A stretch of 64,000 nt of DNA, taken from NCBI GenBank assembly GCA_002633025.1, contig NMRB01000066.1, forward strand, positions 130,582 to 194,581, in the 5' to 3' direction. Positions within the stretch are counted from its first letter, which is position 1. Each line of letters starts with the position of its first letter. Source of the stretch: Notospermus geniculatus (lineage: Eukaryota > Nemertea > Pilidiophora > Heteronemertea > Lineidae). Of this stretch, positions 27,401-42,400 are shown in pieces. A program made the position numbers and the translations under genes. Below the pieces are notes generated by a model. That model did not search any database. It worked only from the letters and a program-made list of their open reading frames with translations, and was not told the DNA's origin.

Positions 27401-30400
27401 ATCAAGTTCTTTAAAAAAGTATTTTCTTCTTTTTTCAAAGAATTTCTTTCTTTATAAAAGAAAAATATGAACGTACTCAGAGACGGTAAAACGGTGTGTG
27501 AGGTTGTGAACTTATTTGTGGTTAAACTGCCTTGTTTCTCAAATTATAGATATAGACGAGTGCAAGGATAAGACGGCGAAATGCAAACATAGTTGCACGA
27601 ATACCATAGGCAGTTACAAATGCACCTGCAGAAGTGGATACACGTTGGATACCGACAAAATTTCATGCAAAGGTAATGTAGATGTGATTAGGCAATGCTG
27701 GGCAGATGCATCGGACCTTTGGGCTTAGAATAAATAGTTGTTTTGCCTCAATTTGTCAGAAAATATTTCGTAAAATTGTTATGGCATGTGCACATACAAG
27801 GCCTGTAGGCATACTGTATAAGCTTGCGTCATCTACATGTACTAATGCACCCATCGATACGACGCGCTGTTTCAACCAATCAGGGAGGCGGTGACACGGA
27901 CGGAAACACCTACCGAAGAATCTGATTGGAAGAACGCCTGCATGAATCCGATGTACTATGCTATTTGTTCTTTATCTCTGTAGATGTGGATGAATGCTTA
28001 AATAACAAGGGAGGCTGTGAGCATACCTGTGAGAATACTGACGGCTCGTATACATGTAAATGTAACACTGGCTACACTCTGTTCACCGCTGACGGAATTA
28101 ACGATTTCCGCATCAAAGCAGGAGAGACTGGAAAGAAAGAAGGGGACGTCTATTACATCAATCACAGTTGCGTTCGTAAGTACATTATTTTGTTGAGAAT
28201 TATAAATATTAATATTAGGCTAACTTCTTAGCTCTTTAAAGCGCAGGCCCGTAGCTAGCATAGGGACGGGGGGGGGGGGCAAATGCCCCCCAGGCCAATT
28301 GTTCAAAAAAAATTTTTTTCAGCAAAATCAAATGGGATAAAAGATCAGAATTGTTCGTGTCTCAGAGTGCAGGAAATTGACCTCAAATCGCATCTCAGAG
28401 CTTCTAATTTTCAAAATTTCCCCAGACCCCCCGCAAAACAGGCCCCTGTGGCGCTCGAAGGCCAAGCATACGTCCGGGCAGCTCGTTTGCTTAAAATGCC
28501 CCCCTAGCGAAAAAAGCTAGCTACGGCCCTGAAGCGTGCACTTATACATACATGTACATGTGCAGTGTGTGGTTGTCTCACCTTACGAATTGCAATCTAA
28601 AACGTCCCTCTAAAAAGCCTGATATTGTGTAAAGATAGAACACCTTTTGATCAAAGAAAGTGTTTGATATGTTAAAAAACATCCCATTAATTAAGGTACC
28701 GGTATAAATTAATTAAGCTACATGTATGTCTTTCACCTTAGAAACCAGTTCGTGTTGTTATTTCATGCACATTAATTAAGGCATATTCCTTTACACATAC
28801 AACTTTTAATAAGCTTGATGAAGGAGTACACTCATGTATTTAGAAAGTAACAAAAAATACGTGTGTGTTTTGAAACTCCTGCAACCTTCAATAAAAAGTG
28901 TTACATGTACATCCTACTGGACGCGAAGATAGCCTCGCCTCTTTAACAGTGTTGCTTGAGATGATGAGTTACCAGATAGAGAGAGAAATGTCGCCATAAG
29001 CCAACATGTCGTCTCATGAGTGGAATGGGGTTTGTGAATATCAAAGAACCATAAATAAAGGGGGCGGATGCAAATGTCATTGCTGAGAACAGGCTTTGTA
29101 GAAGGAATTTACATGACACGTACTGTTAGGAAAGCAATGGTGTAAACATACATGTACTGTAATTTGCTGAAAGTGACAACCTTTTAATCTTAGAGATATT
29201 TCACCTGCATAAAAGTAGGATTGTATTGCAGATGTTATGGCGCAGTAATTTTTATTTCACAGCCAACAAATGCCCCAAACCCGCGGGACTCGCTATTGCA
29301 AACGGTGTGGCAACCCAGGATATGAAGAGTATGTATTACAACGGCAAGATTACGTTTGACTGTAACATCGGGTACGCTCTCAAAGGCAAAAAAGAGATCA
29401 CCTGCCTCGCTGATAAAAAGTGGGATGCAGATGCACCGAAATGCGAAAGTAAGTTTCGAAAGTGTTGTGTTTGTTTGAGATCTTCTCCCGTTCAAAACCC
29501 CAGCTTCAGTGTTCTACTGTTCGAGGAAGTTCGTCTTTCTACCAAGGGAACTGTGACATGAATGTTTTTTTCATGTCATGTATACAAAGACCTAATCCAA
29601 TGATTCCATTAAAGAATGTATTAGAATTACGGGAGAATCCAACTTACCTCGACGCGAGTCCAGGTAATAAAAATTCGATAAAAATTTTGTAAGTTCTAAA
29701 AATATCGTAATATAGTAGGGATAGCATGGTAGATGGAACAGCTTAGGTATAATACAAGCTGTTCCATTTACCATTATGCTACCCCTCTATATTACGGTAT
29801 TATTAGAACTTAGAAAATTTTTATGACAAGTACTCACGTCGAGGTAATGGATTCTCCCGAATGTTGAAACCCAAGAAAATACACCAAAATCGCAGTTAAG
29901 GTTAGTGAGGTCTGGCATTGCCGGGGTCCAGCTTCTCCTGTTGGTGGTGATGGTCGGCATTGCTGATCACATAGCGGGCTGTTGATGATATCTTCAAATC
30001 GAACTCCTCACACTGACGCTTTCTATATGCGATGATTTTTGAGGAGCTAGCCTACATATAGATCCCATAGGAAAGCCAGGTCTCTACCTTAAAAGTGCGA
30101 TTTTGGTGTCTAAGAAATGAGATAACGTATTCAACTGTTCAATTTGATGATCTTCTTCTACATATATTATGCCTTGTATTTAAAGTTGTACAATGCGAAG
30201 AAGATGACCTCAGTAATCTGAAAAATAAGCCAACACCAAGCTCTACTGGAAAGGTCAACTACCTTGCGTCTGTTACCTACACTTGCACTAAATTTCTGCC
30301 GAAACCGGTGGCAAGGACCAGGACCTGTAGATATGACAGCAAAACGAAAAGCTATGTGATGATGGGCGAACCACTCGAATGTCCAGGTAAGTTACATGTA

Positions 30401-33400
30401 TATTGGTAAAATACATGTAGGCCTAGATGGATTTGAACAATCTTGTCGGGCATTAATTGAAACGTCCGGATACATGTACATGTACACCTAACATGATCAA
30501 CCTCGCCACCATGAATTAGCGCTGCGATGTACATGTACGGTGTACATTGATTCCATCTGTAAACTTACAAACGAGGTTGCTGAAAGGTCAAAAGTTAGTC
30601 AGCCGCCACGAGATAGAAAACCTAATGCATGCATGTACGTACAGTGGCGCTTTAATAGAGAGTTCAAGAGATCGTAACAATAACGTTAACGTTATTTTTA
30701 CATGGCAAATGTAATCAAAATTAGCGTTAGCGTTAGTGGTAACGGTAACGGAGCGATTTGTAAACTTTTGAATTTTTATCAATCCATGGAGACTATTGCC
30801 ATGAGTTGTGATGTCACTAGGCTGAGGACCTTTATTGTAGTGAATGAGCTACATGTAACACTGTGACTGCCTAGGCTTATTGGTTGTACATTGTGTACTT
30901 TCATAAATATGCATTGAACACATACATGTATGACATCACATGTGGTGTGCAATGGTTCCCTTTGGATGCAATAAAAATGCTTAAAATGATGAATTTGCTG
31001 ATTTAAAAAATAAAAGAAATGTTGCAGATATCAATGAATTGGAATGTATTGAGGGATATCGCAAAAATTCAAAGTTTTACACAATGAGTGTAGTGTCCCT
31101 TTAAACTCTCGATTTACTTGACAAACTGGAGACGCATCGTAATACGACGCCACTCAAAATTTCTGTTTCCAGAATTATTTGTTTGTGCTAGTGCGATTTT
31201 TGTACCTGTTATCGGTGGCAAACTGCAAACATACTCTTTCCTCATTCAGTCGTTGACTGTGGAACACCAATAGACATAGCAGGAGCAAAAAAGCCAAATC
31301 CTCTTCCAAACACTTTGTTCGGGGCCAAGTATACGTTTGAATGTGAATCGCTCATGAAGATTCTGGGCAAGTCTGGATCAGGAAACAACGAGGTCACCTG
31401 TAAAGACGGATATTGGGATTATGGTGATCTTAGATGTTCTGGTAAGTTAAAACACTTCAGAAGTAACGACGCACAGGGTGCTTCAAAAAAAGTGCCGTTT
31501 TGACTTAATCTCTAGTCCTTGTTTTCAGGTGTGATTCTGAAAATTTGGGAGATTTGATTCATACAGGAAGTTTGACTATGATTATGATATTCATACATGT
31601 AGTAGACCTAAACTGTAAATTCAAGCGTAATTCGTACATTGCATTGCATCCGTAGATGTACACTCGTCCCCAGTGGCCTCGAACTTAATACTAGTTATAA
31701 GCTCTCAACCACTGGCACAGATGGGGCCTAATCATGTTTCTGAACACTAGATGGCGCAAACTGTCATCAACTAATCAGCGACCAGTATTTCACGCAACTG
31801 GGGGAAAACATGAAACATGTTCTTATTGGCTGATCGCTCATTGGCTGGTTGATCGAGCGCGTTCGTCAACAACTGGTAGTGACATCTAGTGTTCAGAAAC
31901 GGACTTTGGCACCAAGTGTTTCAGTGGTTGAGGGTGACAGCTTCGAGCGGAGGCCGATACCACTGAATTATTGAGTGTACTATAGATGAGGGAGGGAGGA
32001 ATTTATAGTGTTCGATTACATTTACAGAGATTTTCAGAATATAAAAGTTGAAAGTAAACATAACACTAGTATATTTACCAGTCTCTTTTGTCTCAGGCGC
32101 CACTTGTACTGATCCGGGCCGGGCCCCAGGAAGCACCCAGCACGCCACAAGCTACCAACTTGGAAAAAAGGTCACATATACATGTACCAGGGCTGGATAC
32201 GCCTTGGATTCAGCCGAGGCACTCGAGTGCAAACGAATTGCCAATGCTTTCAAATGGACCAAGGCGAAACCGAATTGCGTCGGTAGGTACATCAGTGTTG
32301 CACAATATGTAGTGTGTCTAGAGAAAGAGAAAGCACAAAAATTGACACACAAAATGATGATAATGAGGAAGTTAGTCAATTTCCAGAATCTTAGCAAATT
32401 TTCGACCCCAACCTGGGTCTTCTTCAGGCTGGCACTTTCAAGTCGAGCTCTGGCTACCAGAAGTGTACACTTCTTGTAGCTCGACTTGAAAGTGCCAGCC
32501 TGAAGTAGACCCCGGTTGGTGTCGAAAATTTGCTAAAAATTCTGGAAATTGACTTCCTGTTTATCATCATGTAGTGCTTAGCCAGCTATCTAAAGTTGGG
32601 GGGAGGGGCCAAAACACCTGTTTTGTTAATTTGTGACCACTTTTCAGCTGAAGTCTGTATGAAAAAAAGTTTTTCGGTAACATGTATGCCCCAACGCGTA
32701 TTGTTTTGATAAAGTCAGCTATAATTGACTGCTTTTGGGGTTCGTCGACCGCATCCGCCATCATTGGCTGTGATATCAACCATTCTAAATTGAGCGAGTT
32801 CATGTTTCTTTTCCCTGAAGCTCAACTATCGGAATTCCTTGATTCTCAGTGTAATTTCCCGCAATGGGAAGTGATTTAAAGGAGCACGGTATGCGACCTC
32901 TTACCGGTATTTTGACTACCGACGTAGAGAAAGCCACCTAGCGGCAGCAATACAAACTACAAAAAAGCATTACAAAAGCACGTAGTTCATCGGGCCCATT
33001 CGCCGACAACGTTGTTGGGGTTGGAGAGTGGCGCGCACGGTGATGGTGGCGCCGACTGTCGTAAAAAAGTTGCAATACCGGGCTCCTTTAAGTGAAACCT
33101 GACGAGTTTAAGAAGGTGTCACTATTAACTCTCTGATAAAATGCATACATTCATCCTAACGATACAAAAATTTCTCTCATAATTTCAGACAAAGAAAAAC
33201 CCACCGTTACCTGTCCGCCCAGTCCACACACCATCAAATTACTTAACCCAGCAAAACTGACCCTGCCGACGGCAAAGGATAACACTGGCATCGCATCAAT
33301 GGTAACTCAGCCGGCAGGGTTCCGTGTGGATCAAATTCTTAACAAGGACACGAGCGTGCAGTTCTCAGTTGCTGACTATGCCGGCAATACTGCTTCCTGT

Positions 33401-36400
33401 AAAGTGGACATTAAAGTTAAAGGTGGTTTTTTTTAAATAACGGTCGTTGTTGATTAAAAAAAACGTTTAGCGTTGTATTTTACTCAAACATTCGCCTCAA
33501 TTTCCTAAAGATCTTCTGACAGTTTTAATCAGAAATATGGGTGAAAAAATGCCATAACACATCCACAATTTAAATTCGGAAATTATTGTAGAATTTGTAA
33601 TACGATCAACGTCAAAACAAAGGGCCGTGTGCTTGGGTCGGACTTAAGCCTAAAGAAAAGCTGAAGTTACACTTTCTCTTCGCTTGAAGCATGGAGAGGA
33701 AAGTCAGACTTTAATGAAAGTGTGGCTGAAGTCCGACCCTAGCATACGACCCAATGGACCGATGCTAGAGTCGGACTTTAGCCTAGTATAGCTGAAGTTA
33801 GACTTTCTCTTTGTTTGAAACATTGAGAAAAGTCAGACTTAATGAAAGTGTGGCTGAAGTCCGACCCTAGCATACGGCCCAAAGACTTATCTGGTCACAA
33901 TTCGTCATTTTTGTTGTTAACTTTATTAATTCAAATGTTCCCTTATATGCCGTTGCTTAATACAGAGGACGACGACCTTCGACCACCGACCGTAAAATGT
34001 CCGGACTCCTACGTGGAGTACGTCACCAAAACTGGCGACGAAAAAATCAAATACAAAGCGGCATCTGGTAGCCATGTTAGTGGTACTCAAGTCACCTTGA
34101 CATACCAACCTGCGGACAATACACTGATTAAAAGTGTTGCTGTACTCCACAAAGTCTACACCGTTAAAGTTGAAGCCCAGTCAAAAGCCGGACTCAAAGC
34201 CGAGTGCCAATTCCAGGTTGTCGTTAAGCGTAAGTCGTGACATGCACATTAAAATACACCAAAATAGCAGTTGTGAGGGCGCACAGACCAAGGCCCATAT
34301 ACATGTGTTCATAAAACTACTTAAATCTAAGTGAGAGACTTATCCTTTGTTCAACACAAAAGGTAAGTACATGTATCACACTTTTTATTTATGAATATGG
34401 ATCCTGAACTTGCCACGTCTCGCTCCTCCAGAGGTTTCGCAAATCTGACGAAACACGAAAGTACGAAATACGAAATTGGACTTCATTTCAAGGATCAAAT
34501 GTATGTCTGGAGATGCTTGGTGCCACAAATATCGCCTGCTGCAAGTGCGTCTTTTAGCATATCATGTTAGACCGAGAGATTTATGGTCCATATTGATTTT
34601 TTAAATTTCGACTTCGTATCAACGAAAGTGGAAACGGAAGATAAATTTCAAAGTACCGTACATGTACGGTCTAACGTCATACGCTGAAAGACGCACTGGC
34701 AGCAGGCGATATTTGTGGTACCAACCATCTCCTGAAATACATAACGTCATGGAAATGAAGTCCAATTTCGTATTTCGTACTTCGTTTTTCGTCAGATTTG
34801 CGAAACCTCCCTAACTTCAATTCATCTGCCACGTTTTTCTGTGTATTCACTGTACTTTTGTTGTTCGAACAAAAATCAGGCAATGTTAAAAATACCTCTT
34901 TCAGCTGCCGTCTGCTCTGAATGGTCCCTTCCAGAGGCCAAGAACGCTGTAAAGAAGTGCGTTGGAACTGTCGCCACAGGGTATCAATGCAGCTACGAAT
35001 GTAACACCAAGTACCTGTTCCATGACAATACAAACAAGAAGACATTCTCCTGTCTACCAGGCAAATCTTGGAGTCCGAACAATCATGTACCAGATTGTAT
35101 TCGTACGTATTTGTTTGTTTGATACACTGTTAGAAATAACAGAAGATTTTACAGAAAATCTGTGCAGCAGAGTCCCCAGGACGGTTCTGTAAAATTACAG
35201 ACCTGATCTGTAAAATTACAAACTTAAATAAATGTCAACAGAGATTTGACTGGAGGCTGACCAAATTATATTTTCATACTGCCCTCAGAAGGCATCATTA
35301 TGGGATGTCCAATGGAGTCCAACCAATACAGGAAAACATGAATCATACCATAAAAAAATTATGTAAATTTACAGAAAGTGCTGGGGACTCTGCTGCAGGG
35401 AATTTCTGTAAAATTACTGCAGAATTACTACTGTAAATTTAATAATTTCTAACAGTGAACCTACATGTAGCTACATACGGGAGAATCCAACTTACCTCGA
35501 CGCGAGTCCATGTCATAGAAATTCTAATAATACCGTAACATAGAGGGTAGCATAATGGTAAATGGAACAGCTTGTATTATACCTAAGCTGTTCCATCTGC
35601 CATTATGCTACCCCTACTATATTACGATATTTTTAGAACTTACGAAATTTTTATGACCTGGACTCGCGTCGAGGTAAGTTGGATTCTCCCGTATGTAGCC
35701 TACCCTTATTTTTTCCGCAATTTTTTAAATTTGCGAAATATTCGGAGACGACGTTCCGATTTATTTTATATTGGAACACAGTGTGGCATAAGGGTAGGCT
35801 TTTTGTGGGGCCTACATGTATCTAAAGGGGAAATGAGTAGAAAGAACAGAAGTGGTCTAATAATTTTTTCGAGAGCTGTATTGTAAAAACACCTTCCACT
35901 ATCTGATGCAACAGAGTTTAATGCGCTAAACATGATTTATCCCAGTATACCCGGATACCTTTAGCACACGGATCCGGTCCGTTTTCAGTCCGTTTTCCCC
36001 TAGTTTTCCGGATACGACAATGCAAAAGTCAATTTGATCGATTTTTTACGGACCTGAATCGGACAAAATCCGTATGACAAAGAACCCCGCTTCACTGGGG
36101 AACTCAAGGAGCACGTTAGCGCTTCTTGCGCCGATTCTTTCAGACAAATGGTAGGTGAATAAAGCAAGGTTCATTGGCGCACGGATCCGATCCGTTTCAA
36201 GTCCGTTTGCCCCTAGTTTTCCGGATACGACAACGCTGAAGTCCATTTGATAGATTTTTTACGGACCTGAATCGGACCAATTCCGTGTGCCAATGAACCC
36301 TGCTTAAAGGAGCACGGTATTGCCACTTTTTCTCGACAGCCGGCGCCACTGTGCCACTCTCCAACCCAGGGGCCAACGACGTATTGGCGAGTTGACCCGA

Positions 36401-39400
36401 TTACCTCCGTACATTTTGTAATGCATTTTTGTAGTTCGTGTTACTGCCGCTAGGTGGCTCCCTCTGCGTCGGCAGTCAAATAACGCATTTGAGATCCAAT
36501 AACCGTGCTCCTTTAAGCCGTACGTCTATTTGTTCCAGTTCCCGTCGAATCACCTCACATGGAGAAGTTTTCCATTCGATACACATTTGTCGCTACTATG
36601 ACAGACGCCTGTGCCGCTGCTGCAGTAGAAGCATTTAAGAAAAAGACGACAACTCTTGGCCAGGACCTTACAAATTATTGTCGCGCTACGTTTACTGGGA
36701 CTGAGAACGTCCAGGTTACAGTCCATCAAGACCGCATTTCTACCAACTACAAACAAGCAACAGTAAGGCTAATCCCACTTTAGAGAATGTCTAGTTTGAC
36801 TTGCGTTGATCAATGCCCCCAGTCTAGAGCCTTTGTTTATAACCTCACTCTTATGATCGGGCAAACGTCTTTTACTTTTATATCCGGTCTTAATAGTACC
36901 GGTGTCTATCCGCATATAAAATAAGACCGGATAATCACTGCTTGCGCTTCCACTACTGGATTTGAGGTTAGTAAGTTCCGCTACAGATGGCGATACGTGG
37001 AGCGAACCGCTTTTGTTCTGGTACTTCTGAGCATGCGCAATGTCGCAAGCGATCTTAAAGGGAGACATGCGAAAAATATTGCCCGGCGGGCACAAGTTGT
37101 CTGAGTTGTAGCGCCGTCTGTTAATACACGGTGACACTACGCTATATCACAGGCCCCTGTAGAGCTATTAGTGAGCTTAGAACAAGTATCTAACCAAAAA
37201 ACATTTGTTTGTAAAAAACACACCCCGAGCTCACGAATTTATGAGCTCGTGGTGTGTTTTTAGATACGTGTTGTGTTTTTTAGATACGTTTGGCTAGAAA
37301 AGTGTTCGAAACTCACTGATAGCTCTACAGGCGCCTGTGATATCGCGTAGTGTCACCGCGTATTAACAGACGGCGCTACAACTCAGACAACTTGTGCCCG
37401 CCGGGCAATATTTTTCGCATGTCTCCCTTTAAGCCACCTGTAGCCGAACATATGTACAAATAAACCCGGACTTATTGCCATTCCACTGGAGAAAACACCG
37501 GTGTTGATCCGCATCTAATTTAGATTCGGAGTATACTCGGCTATGCTACCCGAACTTAATAGATCCGCACTTAATAGAACCGGACTTTTCTGTAATGGAA
37601 GCACAGCTACATTGTATTATTTCACCGTGATTTAAATTTATTTAGGCGACAGACCAATATTTCTTCATGATCCTTTCGATCTCGGCGCAACCGTCAGACA
37701 GTACAGGAGATAAGCTTTGCGTGTCGAAGTTGAAGGATTTGATGGATAGCGGTAAACTGGGCGGTGTTAAACCACTCGCTGCAATAGAAGAGATAGTGGT
37801 TACCAGCTGTCCAACGCTAAAGGATCCTCACGGTTCTGGGCAGTCATTTATAGATGTTTATCCGTGTCCGGAGAATTCCTTAAGGATAACGAAGACCGGA
37901 GACACTGAAAATGACTTATGTCGTAAGTGACTGCAGTTTCATACCCCCACCCCCCACCCCAATAAAAAAAGAATATCTGAGAAACCTGATCGATGCATTG
38001 TGAAATACATGACTGTATAAGACATACACGTCTGTAGTCGTTATACGTGTCTTGAAGTTGTGCCGAATGGAAAATCACTGCCTATTACCAGCGACCATNC
38101 TCTGAGACATGAAAAATAATGATCTTTTGTCCCATTTGATTTGGATGAAATTTTGACTGCTAAAGTTGCGGTAAAATAGTTATCTGAGAGGATGAATTTG
38201 TGGTCGAGTTATATCATGCTTGTACAATGAATGGCCACGACGTCATGTAGGACTAGTAGGCCACCATCTTTTTTGGAAATGTCCATAGTTCGTTTTTCTA
38301 TACACTCTAGAAAACGTTACATCTGGCTTGTGGTTTACACCTGTAAAAAATGAAGTGTTTTTTCCTATTAAAAATTTGCTTGTTTTATTACCCATGGTAC
38401 CTGATCAAAGAACACGAAAATTAATATTGAAATTTTCATGAGGAAGACAACAAAATGAAATAACGGGGTAATTATGAAGTTAATAATACTTTGGTAGTTA
38501 CCAATCTAAATAAACTCCCAACGCAGTTGTGTACCGCGCCCCCTTCGGTTTACCCGCTCTCCACAACTGCTTAACTTCGTAAAATTCGCCGCGTTCGGTC
38601 AACAGATGGCGTCTGGGCCTGGCGCGAGTTTTACAGCCTATCAGCACGCTGCTTTCGGAACTGTTTGGCCCGTTGGCAACGGATGTTCTTGTGCTACCAT
38701 GGCTACGAACCGCTCGGCCAATGAAAAAGTGTCTCAGGCCAGCTTGGTTACCGGTTGCCCGGTGCTCTCATTGGTCGACTCTCTCAGCGCCATCTGTTGA
38801 CCGAACGCGGCGAATTTTACGAAGTTAAGCAGTTGTGGAGAGCGAGTAAACCGAAGGGGGCGCGGTACACAACTGCGTAGGGAGTTTACAATCTAAAGAG
38901 ATCATGCAGTAAACAAAACTTTAAAAAAAATAACTGTAATTTGCTTTCATCAGATAGCATCATTTTGATGATTTCAGACATGTGCAGCAAATTCTCAATG
39001 ATCTCTACAAATAAGCTTCCTCCGTGTCGTCAGTGTCCTACTGATGAAATCGCAGACGACAGCACAAAGTGTAAATCATGTCCGACTGGGGAGAAGACTT
39101 TGAATACAGGGAAATGTACAGGTAAGAAGCTTTCCACAGTGTGAATTATTTCGGCTCGTGATTACTGTATGTACTGTACATGTACCAAGGCTAGTTATTA
39201 ATTACGGAACGGAACGGAATCGCAGCTTTTAAACGGAAGACGGACGCCCTGTAAAAACTGGAACTGAACAGAGTTACAGAATCAAAATTCAAATTCCTAC
39301 TCACTGATTGGCTGCTAGGGCATTTTGATTCAGCAAGCCACCATTTCTGGCAGTGGCGCCACTGTCAGCCTCTTCTGGAGTGACAGGAGATTCTCAAAAT

Positions 39401-42400
39401 GCACTAGCCTATTCATACATAGGTAAACTCAGAAGTCTGTAATACATACCGTTATATATAAAGGGGTAGGGAAGCCCCCTAACCCTAATTAGGGTTGCTA
39501 CTAGGCCTGTTCTACATTCTAACCCTGATCTGCCATCTATGAAGGTACAAGTTCCTGTGCTTCTTAATACATGTATATACCGTGATAAACACGTATCGTA
39601 GAGAGCGTCTTAAAAAAAGGTAACCATTTTGATCCTGTCTAAAACTTAAACTGTTGATTTCTTTCGTAAAAACTCCTGTCCTGATTAGAAGAAACCTGGG
39701 AGCTTTTGTCAAATTAGAATGTTTTTTTTGTAACAGTCACAATCACAGTCTGATTGGTCTGATAATGTAATGTTTCTTTGTTTCTAATTTTTTGATAGCA
39801 TAAAGATTCAGACATTTAACAGGTGGATGTCTTTCATCACGTCTGACGTATCGCCATTTTGTGATCACAATTAACTTTACATCGGGTGGCCCCAAACAAC
39901 GAAACCCTTTATAATATGGGGTTGTTCGAAAAATATTATTGTTATGACTTTCATATTTTGCGTGATTTACTTAAAGTATATTAGATATCTTTCCCTAAAA
40001 TTATTGTATTATGCGGCCTTTCTATCGGTCTCAGATATCATTCGATGTCATATTTACAGCTAAATGTCCAGCGGGAAAATATTCTCCTAGTGGATATCCG
40101 CCTTGCGTAGACTGCCCTCTTGGCTTTTACCAAGATCTCACTGGTCAGACCAACTGCAAGGAATGTCCAAATGGCCAAGTCACAGCTGCAGTTGGTGCGA
40201 AACTTGCTTCGTCATGTGTGAATGGCGGTAGGTACCAATTTTTGATCTTCTGATGCCAGCTTCAATAAAATAACACAGCCAAAGTCTGGGAATTATTCTC
40301 ACATACATGTACGTTATTATGTGTGAACATTATAGAGTTTTCTCAAAGCCGCCGAAACGCCAACGCGAACGTCAGTCTTTTTGTTCGCTGCTCTCTTCGT
40401 GGCATCGAACAATGGGTTTAGCGTTCACGTTGGCATTTCGGGGGCTTTGCGAAAACTCCATATTAACAGCCCAGCCATCACAATAAAGCCGGTGACAAAC
40501 TGACGCGTACGCGACGCGTCGTGCAGGCACTCCGCCAATCAGATTATTCGGTAGGTGTTTCGGTGCGTGTTACCGCCTCCCTGATTGGTTGAACGCTTTC
40601 CTGACCTATTGTTTACGCGCCAGTCTGTCACCGCCTTAAGAGCGAGACGAGGCTGCTCAACATTGCTACGTAAATGGATATACTTATGTTGATTTCTCAG
40701 TTGAACGATACACACACTCTTCATATAGGCCTACATGTCCGCCATGTTTGTCCCAATCTGAGTCCTAATTATAATTTCAGTTGATACCTTGTGTAAACCC
40801 ACCAACAACCCGTGCAAGAATGGAGGGACTTGCGAAGTAAAAATACACAACGTTGTGTGCAAATGTAAAAAAGGTTTGTTACAACTATTTGTACGATGAC
40901 CCCTTTACCTATACATGTAATGTATTTACAGAATTTTATTCGGTTTTTGCATTGGTGGACGGAAACCACGAATTTTCTGGACACTACCTTCATGCTATAG
41001 TTACGTCATCTGCAGGCGTATGTATATGCAGACACCCAGACTGGAAAATCTTTTTCATAGCGGGAATAATTTTTACCAGTGTGTCTTTAAAGCCCAACAG
41101 TATGCGTTAGGTTTAGTATCTCGCGACGGCCGACGTAACCTTTGGCCTTTAGGCAACGTCGTACATGCTCGATAAGACTGTTCAAATATATCTATTTGAA
41201 TGATCTAAGTTACCAATTAGGTATTGGGAGCGTTGCTACACATAAAAAAATGAGTTGAAGCATGTTACTTACATGATGAAGGGTTAGTCACGCTATAACA
41301 GCTCGTTGAACTTCTCAAGTGATGAAGGTATGGAGGCCATTTTTGATTCGACATGGTATCAGTCCAGCCTCGCTGGCTATATATAGGTTGGACAGGAGAC
41401 CAGTCTTATCAAGGTGGGGAAGGAGGAAGCGTCACCTAATGCATACTGTTGGGCTGACACCGAATTCTGGACATAAGCAATGTGCAATTTTATGTACGTA
41501 CATTATGTAACTGTACACTGCATGCTTCCAAGACTGTTTTCTTCACATGGTCCATTCCGTGTTCCAGGTCACACCGGTTACCTCTGCGAGACTAATGTCA
41601 ACGAATGTCTCTCCCAGCCTTGTTATAATGACGGCGTTTGTACCGAAGGATCTACAGCTGGGACATACTCGTGCAAGTGTAAAACTGGTAAGAACAAGTA
41701 GCTGACTAATTTGGCGTATGCAATGATGGAATCATTGTGAAGAGTACATGTACTTGTCGGAGCAAAATCAGATGTGGATTCAAACATTGTCAATTGTCAA
41801 AAACTCGAGTAAATATCAGATGTGGATTCAAAACACTGTCAATTGTCAAAAACTCACAAGCACGAACACCAACCTCAGCCCCAAACCAAAGATACATGTA
41901 TGAGTGACCTGAGAATCTTTCTGGGAGAAATATAACACCAAGATACCTTGATTCGGTCCAGTGGTGATAGCCACAGAGCCATTTTTCGAAACGGAAGTCA
42001 GCGGTCCGTAACTGACTTGACTTTATAAAATAGGATCTGGAGCTCAACCACCGGACCGAATCTGGATATTTTGGTGTCTTCTTCCTTCTAGAAAGATTCT
42101 CCCTCAATATATTGCTCCTTCAACAGTTTTGGCTCTGGGTAGTGAAAGTACGCTTTTGCGTTTTTTTTGGGCCACCCTGTATGATCTGTTGACTAACTAC
42201 TGTCGCCTCTGACAGTTGCAATGGCTATTGCTGAAACAAATAGTTCTAGACTTTGGTGTTGTCAAAAATAGAGAGAAAAGTCCTATATTTTCTATTTTTG
42301 GGGTGTGAATAATTTTAGAAAAAATGTCTACTTAAATTTTCAGGTTTCTCTGGAGACAACTGTGAGACTGAAAGGAACGAATGCAACGCCAACACGTGTA

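Noticed and set aside
38954-38977. Upstream acceptor for exon 28
   Set aside because: In phase and pyrimidine-rich, but it would add a hydrophobic SIILMIS stretch before the cysteine module; the downstream acceptor was preferred without certainty.
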